Position numbers and translations under genes: made by a program. A stretch of 64,000 nucleotides of DNA, taken from positions 547,501 through 611,500 of the forward strand of contig JACKKX010000001.1 of NCBI GenBank assembly GCA_024236215.1, in the 5' to 3' direction. This stretch comes from Novosphingobium sp. Its GTDB lineage: Bacteria > Pseudomonadota > Alphaproteobacteria > Sphingomonadales > Sphingomonadaceae. The notes below the pieces were generated by a model. That model saw only the letters and a program-made list of their open reading frames with translations. It ran no database searches and had not been told where the DNA came from. Numbering within the stretch: the stretch's first letter is position 1; every line of letters starts with the position of its first letter. Positions 27,351-36,198 of the stretch are shown here, piece after piece.

Positions 27351-28552
27351 GCCGGGATCTGGTTGAAAGGCACGCCCTTGTCGGGCCGGTGATCCTGGGG
27401 CAGACCGAGGATCTTCTCCGCGATGGTGTTAAGCAGCACCTCGTCGGATCCCCCGGCGATGCGGCCGGTGGGCGCGTTGAGCCAGCTTGTTCCCCAGTCG
27501 GTCTTGACGAAGGCGTGCGGATCGAAGGCCAGCCCGGCGTTGCCCTGAAGGTCCATCGCCAGCTCCGACAGTTTCTGCCGGCTGCGCACCGCGACCAGTT
27601 TCTGCAGGGAGCCCTCCGGCCCCGGCTGCATTCCGGCCTGCATCATCAGGAAAGCGCGCTTGGTGATCGAATCGAGCCCGGCGCGCATCGCGTGGTTGCG
27701 GGCGATGGCGGAACGCACCCGTCCGTCGCGCAGCGCGGGCTGACCGTTCAGCTCCACCTCGCGTGCCAGGCTGACGAACTCGTCAAGGTGCGGGCCGAAC
27801 CCGGCGCTGTCGGTGGCAATGTAGCGTTCGATCATCAGGGTGTGGAGCGAAACCCCAAATCCGCCGCCCACCGCGCCGAGCCGCTGCGAATCCTCGATCC
27901 GGACATCGTCGAAGAACACCTCGTTGACGTGGCTGTCCCCCCCGGCGAGCTTGATCGGGCGCACCTCAACCCCCTTGGCGCGCATGTCGATCCAGAAATA
28001 GGTCAGCCCCTTGTGCTTTTCGACCGTGGGATCGGACCGGGTGACGATCACCCCATAGTCGCAGTACTGCGCCCAGGAGGTCCAGATCTTCTGCCCGTTC
28101 ATCTTCCAGCCGTTGCCGTCGGTCTCGACCCGGGTGCGCAGCGCCGCAAGGTCCGACCCGCCCGAAGGCTCGGAGAACATCTGGCACCAGATTTCCTCTC
28201 CGCGCAGCGCCTTGACCACGCGTTCCTTCACGAAGGCCTTGTCCTCGCAGTAATGCATCAGGATCGGCACCGGCATGCCCAGCGAGATGCCGAAAAACTG
28301 CACCGGCATGCCGAACTGCATTTCCTCGGCATCGAAGGTGATCTTGTGGAGGTGGGTCAGGCCCTGTCCGCCCAACTCGACCGGCCAGTTGATCCCGGCA
28401 AACCCGGCATCGTGCTTGGCCGCCATGTATTCGCGGCCCAGCGCCAGATCCTGCTCCACCGAATTGCCGCGCCGCGCAGCGCGGGCATATCTGGGCGCCA
28501 TGCCTTCGAGGAAGGCGCGCGCCTCTTGCCGATAGGCATCTAGATCGCTCAT
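27347..28552 (-). CDS. Acyl-CoA dehydrogenase (second of three)
   Basis: A 401-residue family member. QMFSEPSGGSDLAALRTRVE and KMNGQKIWTSWAQYCDYGVI are the FAD/substrate blocks; the C-terminal region reads APTGRIAGGSDEVLLNTIAE, with the GxxxE feature typical of FadE-like dehydrogenases. The alpha-helical N-terminus (DAYRQEARAFLEGMAPRY) is also standard. It overlaps both neighbours by 4 bases, so all three are translationally coupled. This form resembles the FadE17/FadE26-type proteins that work as heteromeric pairs in sterol degradation, but no other steroid genes are seen, so that is only a resemblance. Confidence 0.9.
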   Translation of the reverse strand: MSDLDAYRQEARAFLEGMAPRYARAARRGNSVEQDLALGREYMAAKHDAGFAGINWPVELGGQGLTHLHKITFDAEEMQFGMPVQFFGISLGMPVPILMHYCEDKAFVKERVVKALRGEEIWCQMFSEPSGGSDLAALRTRVETDGNGWKMNGQKIWTSWAQYCDYGVIVTRSDPTVEKHKGLTYFWIDMRAKGVEVRPIKLAGGDSHVNEVFFDDVRIEDSQRLGAVGGGFGVSLHTLMIERYIATDSAGFGPHLDEFVSLAREVELNGQPALRDGRVRSAIARNHAMRAGLDSITKRAFLMMQAGMQPGPEGSLQKLVAVRSRQKLSELAMDLQGNAGLAFDPHAFVKTDWGTSWLNAPTGRIAGGSDEVLLNTIAEKILGLPQDHRPDKGVPFNQIPA

Positions 28553-29643
28553 GCCCCTTCTCCCGCCAGACGGGAAACCAGCAGGTCTTCCCAGAAATAG
28601 AGGCTGCCGGTCTCAACCGCGAGGCTGCGTGCGCGGCGCATATGCAGGTGCAGACCAAGCTCCCAGGTCACTCCGATTCCGCCGTGGATCTGCACACAGT
28701 CACGCGCGTTGGTATCATAAGCCTCGGTCGCGGAAATCCGCGCATCGGCTGCAGCGACGATGAAGTTTTCTCCGCCCTCGCTGGCAGCGGCGTGGATGCA
28801 GTTGGCCCGCGCAATCTCGACCAGGCCGTACATTTCGGCGATGCGGTGCTTGATCGATTGGAACGCGCCGATCTGCTGGCCGAAAGCCTTACGGGTCACG
28901 GCATAATCGCGCGCGATGTGGAGCAGCGCCTCTGCGGCGCCAACCTGCTCGTGCGCGGTGACCACGGCCATTCGGGCGAGCACATCGAGCGCTAAGCTTC
29001 GCGCCGCCGCACCTTCAGCCAGCACGGTGGCCGGTGTGCCGGAGAATTCGAGATCGGCGTAGAGTCGGGAGTTGTCATAGCTCGAAATCGGGTTGCGTCC
29101 GGCCCCTGCCAGCTCTGCCAGAACCAGCACCGGCTCCCCTCCACGGTCAGCCCAGGTAACCGCCAGATCGGCCTTGATCGCGCCCGGTACCGCAGGCTTG
29201 GTGCCGTGCAGTCTGCCCTCGGCAAAAACAACGGTCGGTGTGGGCGGCAGCGCGCTGTTACCCTCGGCAAAGGCTACCGTGCCCAGCGCCTCGCCGCTCG
29301 CCAGCGCCGGTAGCCAGCGCGCCGCCAGCTCCGCATCGCCGCCTTCGATCAGCGCCCGCGCCGCGCCATAGCCGAAGGTCAGGAACGGAGCCCCGGCCGT
29401 CGCCGCGCCGCAAGCCTGGGCCACCAGCCCCAGCTCGGTGAGCCCCAGCCCAAGTCCGCCATGCTCCTCGGGAATAGCCAGCGCGGTCCAGCCCTGTTCG
29501 ACAGCGGTGTCCCAGAACGGCCGATCGTGTTCACCCACTTGCTCCAGCAGGGTGAGTAGGCGGTCCTTGCTCATCCGCGCATCGAGTACGCGGCGGCTTT
29601 CGGTGGCTATGGCCTGTTGGCCCTCGTCATACAGGATCGACAC
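28549..29643 (-). CDS. Acyl-CoA dehydrogenase (first of three)
   Basis: A shorter, more divergent acyl-CoA dehydrogenase of 364 residues. GWTALAIPEEHGGLGLGLTEL is the conserved N-terminal substrate-pocket block, and VTRKAFGQQIGAFQSIKHRI with QIHGGIGVTWELGLHLHMRR marks the C-terminal domain. The middle FAD strand region (residues about 110-215) is short and low in standard motifs. Such short subunits often pair with a full-length partner in alpha2beta2 dehydrogenases. The GTG start precedes a 4-base overlap with the next gene. Confidence 0.87.
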   Translation of the reverse strand: MSILYDEGQQAIATESRRVLDARMSKDRLLTLLEQVGEHDRPFWDTAVEQGWTALAIPEEHGGLGLGLTELGLVAQACGAATAGAPFLTFGYGAARALIEGGDAELAARWLPALASGEALGTVAFAEGNSALPPTPTVVFAEGRLHGTKPAVPGAIKADLAVTWADRGGEPVLVLAELAGAGRNPISSYDNSRLYADLEFSGTPATVLAEGAAARSLALDVLARMAVVTAHEQVGAAEALLHIARDYAVTRKAFGQQIGAFQSIKHRIAEMYGLVEIARANCIHAAASEGGENFIVAAADARISATEAYDTNARDCVQIHGGIGVTWELGLHLHMRRARSLAVETGSLYFWEDLLVSRLAGEGA

Positions 29644-29694
29644 GGCGATTCTCTCCCTTCATCGCCGGTTTAACCGATCGATTAAGATTGGCAA

Positions 29695-30150
29695 TCACTC
29701 CTTGGGACGCTTGCGTTGCAATCCCGAGCGCTTGCAGCTGGCAACCAGTTCGCCGCGCTGGTTGAAGGCCTGATGCAGGAAGGTCACGATCCCGGCATCG
29801 GGGCGCGATTTCGATTCCCTGAGCTCCAGCACCTCGGTGACGATGTTCAGCGTATCGCCTACAAACACCGGCCTGGGGAAACGCACTTCGTCCCAGCCCA
29901 GGTTGGCGACCGCCGTGCCCAGCGTGGTGTCGCCAACGCTGACCCCGACCATCAGGCTGAGCGTGAAGCACGAATTGACCAGCACCTGGCCATATTCGCT
30001 GCTCTTCATGTATTCGGCATCGAGGTGCAGCTGCGCGGGATTGTGACTGAGCGTTGTGAACAGCACATTGTCGGTCTCGGTCACGGTGCGGCGAATCGCG
30101 TGATCGAAGCGCTGCCCCGGCGCCAACTCGTCAAACCACACCCCCGGCAT
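29695..30150 (-). CDS. MaoC family dehydratase
   Basis: A 151-residue hot-dog-fold enzyme, probably an (R)-specific enoyl-CoA hydratase-like dehydratase. Marks are the start [27 protein letters not shown], the [12 protein letters not shown] substrate-binding block with Asp and His, [20 protein letters not shown] and the C-terminal [13 protein letters not shown]. It lies 51 bases upstream of the three dehydrogenases on the same strand, so a transcript order MaoC then three dehydrogenases is likely. Together they could handle one acyl-CoA oxidation and hydration route. Confidence 0.88.
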   Translation of the reverse strand: MPGVWFDELAPGQRFDHAIRRTVTETDNVLFTTLSHNPAQLHLDAEYMKSSEYGQVLVNSCFTLSLMVGVSVGDTTLGTAVANLGWDEVRFPRPVFVGDTLNIVTEVLELRESKSRPDAGIVTFLHQAFNQRGELVASCKRSGLQRKRPKE

Positions 30151-30217
30151 CGCATCCTCCTGCTGGCTTTGCCGTGCCCTAACAGCGCTGCCCGCCGGTG
30201 ACCAGCGCAGGGATTGT

Positions 30218-30231
30218 TGGAAGCGCTTCCA
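30218..30231. promoter_or_regulatory. LacI/GalR-family operator upstream of sugar transporter
   Basis: A perfect 14-base palindrome, TGGAAGCGCTTCCA, matching the LacI-family consensus form TGnnAnCGnTnnCA with central CG. It lies 108-122 bases upstream of the transporter ATG and 68 bases upstream of the MaoC start on the other side. It could therefore control one or both divergent units. No LacI-family gene occurs in the window, so the repressor must be encoded elsewhere. Found by eye. Confidence 0.75.
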
Positions 30232-30339
30232 TTCGATCGGGGATACTTATACGTATGCGGCTGGACAAAGCGGCGTGACTCGCCATCACTGGACCGGGAA
30301 CATGCCGCGAGCAGCGGGACAAGAAACGAGGAGAGGGTA

Positions 30340-31638
30340 ATGGCGGCACCGATAACCGGATCGGGCACGGCGGGGGGCGCAAGCGCTGGAGGTAGCACCA
30401 GGATCGTGCTGCTGCTGGCCTTCGCGGTTTTCTTCCTGCTGGGCGGGGTAACCAACATCAACGATCTGCTGGTCGGCAAATTCAAGCCGATGTTCCAGCT
30501 CAGCCATGCCCAGGCCAACCTGGTGCAAATGGCCTTCTTCATCGCCTATGCCGCGTTTTCGATTCCGGCCGGGATCGTGATGAGCAAGCTGGGCTATATC
30601 CGCACCTTTGTGCTCGGCTTCGTGATGATCGCGGCGGCGGCGTTCCTGTTCATCCCGGCCTCGGCTGCGGCTTCCTATCCGGGCTTCCTTGCCGCGCTGT
30701 TCTTCATCGGCGCGGGGATTACCGTGCTGCAGGTGGCGATGAACCCGGTGATCACCACCCTGGGCCCGGTCGAAACCTCGCACTCGCGACTGACCTTCGC
30801 CCAGGCGTTCAACTCGATCGGGGTGACCTTGATGGTCTATGGCGGGGCCAAGGTGCTGCTGGGCGATTCCAAACCGATCGACGCCGCCTCCGCCACTGCC
30901 GACCAGCTCCAGGCCTACCGGGTCGAGCAAGGCGCCTCGATCGGTCAGGCCTATATGTGGCTGGCGATCCTGATGCTGGCGATCGCCGCGCTGTTCTGGG
31001 TGTTCCGTTCGGCGCTCGATCACGCCAAGGCCGAAGAGGCCAAGATCGAAGGGACGCTGGGCCTGTTCCTGCATAACAAGCGCGTGCAGTTTGGCGCGCT
31101 CTGCATCTTTGCCTATGTCGGCGCCGAAGTGGCGATCGGCAGCAACATGATCGCCTATCTGGGCGAGCAGCGGGTGATGGGGCTCGATCTGGAAAGCGCG
31201 GGCAAGCTGGTTGCCTTCTATTGGGGCGGAGCGATGATCGGACGCCTGGTCGGCGGCTTCATTCTGCGCGCCTTCCGCCCCGGCAAGGTGCTGACCGCCT
31301 ACGCCGCGGGAGCCATCGCGTTGATCGCGCTTTCGGCGGTGGGCAGCGGCGCCCTTGCCGGTTGGGCTCTGATTCTGGTGGGCTTCTGCAATTCGCTGAT
31401 GTTTCCGACAATCTTCAGCCTCGGCACCGAGGGGCTGGGCGAGCAGACCCCGCAAGGATCGGGCATCATGTGCACCGCGATCGTCGGCGGGGCGATCGTG
31501 CCCTGGCTGTTCGGGACCGTTGCCGATCTGTCCTCGATGCATATCGCGCTGGCCGTGCCGGTGATCTGCTACGCGATCATCGCCTCGTTCGGACGCTGGG
31601 CCGCCAGCCATCCAAGCGCTGCTGGAGCGGTCGACTAG
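30340..31638 (+). CDS. FucP-type sugar MFS transporter
   Basis: A 432-residue 12-helix major facilitator, closest in pattern to the glucose/galactose and fucose (FucP/GluP) family. The N-terminus after a short Gly/Ser tail carries VFFLLGGVTNINDLLVGKFK, then the NLVQMAFFIAYAAFSIPAG helix with the family block; a later AEVAIGSNMIAYLGEQRV is also typical. The ATG at 30340 follows AGGAGAG. A LacI-family operator upstream suggests sugar-induced expression. The specific sugar cannot be read; glucose, maltose-derived glucose or fucose-type substrates are candidates. Confidence 0.9.
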   Translation: MAAPITGSGTAGGASAGGSTRIVLLLAFAVFFLLGGVTNINDLLVGKFKPMFQLSHAQANLVQMAFFIAYAAFSIPAGIVMSKLGYIRTFVLGFVMIAAAAFLFIPASAAASYPGFLAALFFIGAGITVLQVAMNPVITTLGPVETSHSRLTFAQAFNSIGVTLMVYGGAKVLLGDSKPIDAASATADQLQAYRVEQGASIGQAYMWLAILMLAIAALFWVFRSALDHAKAEEAKIEGTLGLFLHNKRVQFGALCIFAYVGAEVAIGSNMIAYLGEQRVMGLDLESAGKLVAFYWGGAMIGRLVGGFILRAFRPGKVLTAYAAGAIALIALSAVGSGALAGWALILVGFCNSLMFPTIFSLGTEGLGEQTPQGSGIMCTAIVGGAIVPWLFGTVADLSSMHIALAVPVICYAIIASFGRWAASHPSAAGAVD

Positions 31639-31645
31639 CGCAAAC

Positions 31646-32206
31646 TCACGCCCGGCCCGTCTCGCTGGCGAGTAGGGCCGGGTCGATCCCTTCTGCGCGC
31701 CAGGTTGCTGCCCAGCGCGCCGCCGGGGGCGTATCGAACAGGATTTCGGCCCTGCCCTCGGCGGCGTACCAGCCGTGGCGTTGCATCTCGCCGTCGAGCT
31801 GCCCGGCACCCCACCCGGCATAGCCCAGCGCCACCAGCCAGCGTTGCGGGCCGGTTCCTTCCGCAATCGCGCGCAGCACGTCAAGCGAAGCCGACAGGCA
31901 CCCTAGCGCCCCGGCCTCGATCGTGTCGGGTTCCTTCCAGTCATTGCTGTGCAGCACGAAGCCGCGCTGCGGCTCGACCGGACCGCCCGCCAGCACCGGG
32001 CAATCGGGCGCCACACCGGGTTCGATTCCCACTTCCTCCAGCAACTCATGCAAACGCAGCAAGGGATGCGCCTGGCCCACACCGATCCCCAGCGCACCGT
32101 TGGCATCGTGAGCCATCATCGCGATCACCGCCCGCTCGAAACGCGGATCGCCCATTCCGGGAAGGGCCAGCAGCAGCCGACCGGCAAGATAGGCGGAATC
32201 GGACAT
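31646..32206 (-). CDS. YqgE/AlgH family protein
   Basis: A 186-residue protein of the YqgE/AlgH family (DUF179), thought to be a transcriptional or regulatory factor in some species but without a known activity. Recognisable blocks are YLAGRLLLALPGMGDPRFERAV, VIAMMAHDANGALGIGVG, PVLAGGPVEPQRGFVLHS, and ALGYAGWGAGQLDGEMQRHGW. I chose the ATG at 32206 instead of GTG at 32212; both leave the start region intact. It is convergent with the sugar transporter, with 7 bases between the stops. Confidence 0.9.
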   Translation of the reverse strand: MSDSAYLAGRLLLALPGMGDPRFERAVIAMMAHDANGALGIGVGQAHPLLRLHELLEEVGIEPGVAPDCPVLAGGPVEPQRGFVLHSNDWKEPDTIEAGALGCLSASLDVLRAIAEGTGPQRWLVALGYAGWGAGQLDGEMQRHGWYAAEGRAEILFDTPPAARWAATWRAEGIDPALLASETGRA

Positions 32207-32376
32207 CGTCACGGCAGGTTATCGCGCTATGCGGCTTCGGTCAATCGCGCTCGCTCTTGCAAAACCCGCCGTTCCCCGTTAGGGGCGCGCGCTTCACCGA
32301 CACGGATTCGATGATCGGCCTGGCCATCTAGGGCTGCCATGGCAGATCGGACGTGTCTCGAACTAAGGAGACGAAA

Positions 32377-32580
32377 ATGCCCAAGCTCAAGACCAAGAGC
32401 GGCGTGAAGAAGCGCTTCAAGCTCACCGCCACCGGCAAGGTGAAGCACGGCGTGGCCGGCAAGCGCCACCGCCTGATCAGCCATAACGGCAAGTATATCC
32501 GCCAGAATCGCGGCACCGACGTGATCTCCGACGCTGATGCGAAGGTGATCAAGAAGTGGGCGCCCTACGGGCTGAACTGA
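32377..32580 (+). CDS. rpmI: 50S ribosomal protein L35
   Basis: A 67-residue basic protein starting [20 protein letters not shown] and containing the family block [12 protein letters not shown]. The ATG at 32377 is chosen over an upstream start at 32353 because AAGGAG ends 6 bases before it. It precedes rplT by 13 bases, the standard order. infC, usually upstream, is not present; the 170 bases before this gene hold no other reading frame I can support. It should be expressed with rplT and possibly feed into pheST. Confidence 0.97.
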   Translation: MPKLKTKSGVKKRFKLTATGKVKHGVAGKRHRLISHNGKYIRQNRGTDVISDADAKVIKKWAPYGLN

Positions 32581-32593
32581 GGAGCGCTGACCA

Positions 32594-32950
32594 ATGAGCC
32601 GTATCAAGCGGGGTGTTACCACCCGAGCCAAGCACAAGCGGATTCTCGACCAGGCCAAGGGCTATCGCGGTCGCCGCAAGAACACCATCCGCGTTGCGCG
32701 TCAGGCGGTCGAAAAGGCCGGCCAGTATGCCTATCGCGATCGCAAGGTTAAGAAGCGGACCTTCCGCGCTCTGTGGATCCAGCGGATCAACGCCGCGGTT
32801 CGCGCCGAAGGCCTCAGCTATTCGCAGTTCATCCACGGCGCCAAGCTGGCCGGGATCGAGCTCGATCGCAAGGCGATGGCTGATCTGGCGATGAACGAAG
32901 GCGGCGTGTTCAGCGCTGTGATCGCGCAGGCGAAGGCGGCGCTGGCCTGA
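32594..32950 (+). CDS. rplT: 50S ribosomal protein L20
   Basis: A 118-residue ribosomal protein needed for early 50S assembly. The N-terminus [20 protein letters not shown] is typical. [20 protein letters not shown] and [20 protein letters not shown] are conserved RNA-binding blocks. It lies 13 bases after rpmI. In many bacteria L20 autoregulates rpmI-rplT by binding the leader. A perfect hairpin follows at 32975, which may end the ribosomal transcript before the regulator genes. Confidence 0.98.
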   Translation: MSRIKRGVTTRAKHKRILDQAKGYRGRRKNTIRVARQAVEKAGQYAYRDRKVKKRTFRALWIQRINAAVRAEGLSYSQFIHGAKLAGIELDRKAMADLAMNEGGVFSAVIAQAKAALA

Positions 32951-32974
32951 GTCAGACGCCGTTGCTGAAATCGA

Positions 32975-33009
32975 AAAGGGCGCGGACGAGCAAATCGTCC
33001 GCGCCCTTT
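32975..33009 (+). terminator. Perfect 15-bp hairpin after rplT
   Basis: AAAGGGCGCGGACGA pairs exactly with TCGTCCGCGCCCTTT around the loop GCAAA. It starts 24 bases after the rplT stop. No U-run follows the hairpin, but the last three pairs are A-T, and stable GC stems like this are common rho-independent-like ends in GC-rich genomes. It could terminate or attenuate the rpmI-rplT transcript ahead of the AraC pair. Confidence 0.75.
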
Positions 33010-33122
33010 CCCGTTCCGGGCCACAAGTAACGCTTGCCCCCAGCGCGATTGCCTGACTAGTTTCGCCGGTGCTGTGATTCGACCCGGGGGAATGGTCGCG
33101 TGTTTTCCGTGAGTGCTAAGTT

Positions 33123-34010
33123 TTGACCGGGCCTGTGCTCGGCGATGCGGTTGGCGTGCGTTTCTTCATGCCGACACCGCAATTGGCGCCCTATATTTCG
33201 ACCTACTACCTCACCGAAGTCAACGTGCCCGCCGGACAGGAGATCGAGGACTGGCTGCATCCGGAATGGGCCAACCTGCGCGTCTTCGATCGCGATGTGT
33301 GCAGCGCGGCGATCGGCCCCGATGCGGTACGCCCGGCGGGCCAGATGATCGCGACCGGACCGACCAGCCATTCGGCCCATTTTCGCATGGGCCGCTGCCG
33401 GGTCTGGGGTGTCGGGATTCTGCCGCTCGGCTGGCTGCGCTTCCTCGATGCACCGGCTGCCGATTTTGCCGACCGTTATTGCGATCCCCGAGACGGAACC
33501 GCGTTCGCACCGTTCGCGCCGCTGTTTGACGGCCTGTTTGCTACCAAGGCCGATCCTGCGGGCGAGGCCGCGCGGCTCGATTCCTTCTTTCTCGATCTGC
33601 TGAACCGGCGCGATCCGCATGAGGATGAGGGCCGGATCCGTACCGCCCATGGCGCGCTGATCGACAACCAGGCCGGCTCGGTGTCGGACTTGTCCGAGCG
33701 GCTGGGCATTTCCCCCCGCTCGCTCGAGCGACTTAGTCTTCGCGCCTTTGGCTTTTCCCCCAAGCTGCTGCTGCGGCGTCAGCGATTCCTGCGCAGCCTG
33801 GCGCAGTTCATGCTCGATCCCACACTGACCTGGATACGCACTCTGGATTGGCAATATGTCGATCAGGCCCATTTCGTGCGCGACTTCAAGCGCTTCATGG
33901 GAATGAGCCCATCGAGCTATGCCCTGCTCGATCATCCGGTACTGCGCGCGGCTGCCCGCGCCAGGGCCGCCGCGGCCGGCGAGGCGGTGCAAGCGCTGCA
34001 CCGGCCTTGA
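33123..34010 (+). CDS. AraC family transcriptional regulator (first of tandem pair)
   Basis: A 295-residue regulator. The C-terminal AraC-type DNA-binding region (about residues 170-275) shows two helix-turn-helix units: SDLSERLGISPRSLERLSLR and the FSPKLLLRRQRFLRSLAQFM block followed by DQAHFVRDFKRFMGMSPS. The N-terminal half is a probable sensing domain (YISTYYLTEVNVPAGQEIED). No ATG fits the conserved N-terminus; TTG at 33123 or GTG at 33135 are possible and the first is given. It lies between rplT and pheS and is very like the next gene. Effector and targets are unknown. Confidence 0.85.
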   Translation: MTGPVLGDAVGVRFFMPTPQLAPYISTYYLTEVNVPAGQEIEDWLHPEWANLRVFDRDVCSAAIGPDAVRPAGQMIATGPTSHSAHFRMGRCRVWGVGILPLGWLRFLDAPAADFADRYCDPRDGTAFAPFAPLFDGLFATKADPAGEAARLDSFFLDLLNRRDPHEDEGRIRTAHGALIDNQAGSVSDLSERLGISPRSLERLSLRAFGFSPKLLLRRQRFLRSLAQFMLDPTLTWIRTLDWQYVDQAHFVRDFKRFMGMSPSSYALLDHPVLRAAARARAAAAGEAVQALHRP

Positions 34011-34088
34011 TCGCACCAATCGGCGCTTGCCAAGCCCTGCAACAGTCAGCACTATTCGATCAACGACAATCCCACAGGGAGCTCTTCG

Positions 34089-34985
34089 GTGTCGGTTGAA
34101 GCAGGCGTCAGGGTGCGTTTCCACGCGCCGCCGGAAGACTTGCGGCGCTTTTTTACCACCTTTTACATAACCGAGATCGATACCCCGCAAGGGGTCCAGG
34201 TGGAGGATTCGCTCCAGCCCGAATGGGCCAATCTTCGCTTCTTTCGCGGCGCCTCGCCCGACAGCTGGATCGATCCTGATAGGCAGCTGAGTGGCAAGAG
34301 TTTTGTCGCCACTGGACCGAGCAGCCGCAGTGCCAACTTCGCGATCGGAACCACCCGGTTCTGGGGGATCGGGCTGCTGCCTTTGGGCTGGGCACGGTTT
34401 GTCGGCGCTCCGGCGTCCGATCATGCCAACCTGATCGCCGACGGGCACGGCCACCCGGCCTTTTCCCATTTCGTTCCACTGGCGGATTCGCTGTTCGGCC
34501 CTGGGCCCGACGAGGATGCGGAAAAGGAACGGATTATCCGCTTCTTCCGCTCAATTCCGGAACCGCGCGGTTTTGACGAAGCGCGAATCGTGGCGATCCA
34601 CGCTGCCCTGATCGATCCGCTTCTGTCCAACGTTTCCGAGCTGGTTGAGCGGGTCGGCCTCAGCCAGCGCACGATCGAGCGGACCTGTGACAAGGTGTTC
34701 GGCTTCTCCCCCAAGCTGCTGCTGCGCCGCCAGCGCTTCATGCGCAGTCTGGCCCAATTCATGCTCGATCCCTCGCTCAAGTGGATCGGAGCGATCGACG
34801 GGCAATATCACGATCAGGCCCAGTTCGTGCGCGATTTTCGCGAATTCATGGGGCTAGCACCGCGCGAATACGCCGCCCGCCCGCACCCGGTGCTGGAGAA
34901 ATTCATGCACGAACGCGCCCGCGTCCACGGCGCTGCGGTACAGACGCTCGACCGGCCCGAGGGCGCCAGCGCCGCCGCATCCTGA
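34089..34985 (+). CDS. AraC family transcriptional regulator (second of tandem pair)
   Basis: A 298-residue paralogue of the preceding regulator, aligned over its full length: matching blocks are PEWANLRFF, the MATGPTS/VATGPSS turn, FSPKLLLRRQRFMRSLAQFM and DQAQFVRDFREFMGLAP. The central part differs, as expected for a different effector. The GTG start follows AGGGAG. The pair is separated by 78 bases and sits upstream of pheS, where no such genes are normally found. They may have arisen by local duplication. The regulated genes are unknown. Confidence 0.87.
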   Translation: MSVEAGVRVRFHAPPEDLRRFFTTFYITEIDTPQGVQVEDSLQPEWANLRFFRGASPDSWIDPDRQLSGKSFVATGPSSRSANFAIGTTRFWGIGLLPLGWARFVGAPASDHANLIADGHGHPAFSHFVPLADSLFGPGPDEDAEKERIIRFFRSIPEPRGFDEARIVAIHAALIDPLLSNVSELVERVGLSQRTIERTCDKVFGFSPKLLLRRQRFMRSLAQFMLDPSLKWIGAIDGQYHDQAQFVRDFREFMGLAPREYAARPHPVLEKFMHERARVHGAAVQTLDRPEGASAAAS

Positions 34986-35085
34986 GCCCTCGCTGGCGAT
35001 TTAGGGTTTTGCAGGCGCGCCCGGCGTGGCTAAAGGCGCGCTCGCCTGTTTCCCGATTATGGTAACAAGAACGGACCGAACGAAA

Positions 35086-36198
35086 GTGGATTACGCAGCT
35101 ACCCGTGAAGAGGCGCTGGCACGCATTGCCGCCGCGCAGGATCTCGACGCGCTGGAGAAGCTGCGGGTCGAGTTTCTGGGCAAGCAGGGTTCGGTTTCGC
35201 TGCTGCTCAAGACCCTGGGCGCGATGTCGCCCGAGGAACGGCGGAGCACCGGCCCGCAAATTCACGCGCTGCGTGAAGGGGTTAGCGACGCCCTGACCGC
35301 GCGCAAGACCGCGCTCGAAGGCGCCGCGCTCGAAGCCCGGCTGGCGAACGAATCGGTCGATCTGACCCTGCCCGCGCCCGAAGCGCCACGCGGCTCGATC
35401 CACCCGGTTTCGCAGGTGCTGGACGAGCTCGCGGAGATTTTCGCCGACCTGGGCTTCGCGGTCGCCACCGGCCCCGAGATCGAGGACGACTGGCACAATT
35501 TCACCGCGCTCAACATTCCCGAGAGCCACCCGGCGCGTGCGATGCATGATACTTTCTACTTCCCCGACAGTGACACCGAGGGGAGACGGATGTTACTGCG
35601 CACGCACACCAGCCCGGTGCAGATCCGCTCGATGCTGGAACAGGGCGCGCCGATCCGGATCATCGCCCCAGGACGGGTCTATCGCAGCGACAGCGACGCC
35701 ACCCACACCCCGATGTTCCACCAGGTCGAAGGGCTGGTGATCGACAAGGGCATCCACCTTGGCCACCTCAAGTGGACGCTGGAGACCTTCCTCAAGGCCT
35801 TCTTCGAGCGTGACGACATCGTGCTGCGCCTGCGCCCGAGCTACTTCCCGTTCACCGAGCCATCGGTAGAGGTCGATGTCGGCTTTGCGCAGGTGAACGG
35901 CGCCGATGGAAAGAGTAGGCGCGTGCTGGGCGGCTGCGGCGATGCGCCCGGCCACGGCTGGATGGAACTGCTGGGCAGCGGCATGGTCAACCGCAAGGTG
36001 ATCGAGGCTGGTGGGCTCGATCCCGACGAGTGGCAAGGCTTTGCCTTCGGGATCGGGGTCGATCGCCTTGCCATGCTCAAATACGGGATGGATGACCTGC
36101 GCGCCTTCTTCGATGGCGATGTGCGCTGGCTGGCCCACTATGGCTTTTCGGCCTTCGACGTGCCGACTCTTTCCGCGGGTGTGGGAGCCGGGGCATGA
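35086..36198 (+). CDS. pheS: Phenylalanyl-tRNA synthetase alpha subunit
   Basis: The catalytic alpha chain of the alpha2beta2 enzyme that charges tRNA-Phe. Motifs: [24 protein letters not shown], the substrate block [19 protein letters not shown], and the C-terminal [21 protein letters not shown]. The coiled-coil N-terminus [20 protein letters not shown] precedes. I chose GTG at 35086 ([11 protein letters not shown]) by similarity to other PheS starts; ATG 35059 would add nine residues (MVTRTDRTK). Length is then 370. It overlaps pheT by 4 bases. The stop-start distance to the AraC gene is 100 bases. Confidence 0.95.
   Translation: MDYAATREEALARIAAAQDLDALEKLRVEFLGKQGSVSLLLKTLGAMSPEERRSTGPQIHALREGVSDALTARKTALEGAALEARLANESVDLTLPAPEAPRGSIHPVSQVLDELAEIFADLGFAVATGPEIEDDWHNFTALNIPESHPARAMHDTFYFPDSDTEGRRMLLRTHTSPVQIRSMLEQGAPIRIIAPGRVYRSDSDATHTPMFHQVEGLVIDKGIHLGHLKWTLETFLKAFFERDDIVLRLRPSYFPFTEPSVEVDVGFAQVNGADGKSRRVLGGCGDAPGHGWMELLGSGMVNRKVIEAGGLDPDEWQGFAFGIGVDRLAMLKYGMDDLRAFFDGDVRWLAHYGFSAFDVPTLSAGVGAGA

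Noticed and set aside
35026-35086. Leader peptide ahead of pheST for attenuation by phenylalanine
   Set aside because: The short frame is in phase with pheS and has just one Phe codon; no alternative hairpins with terminator were seen.
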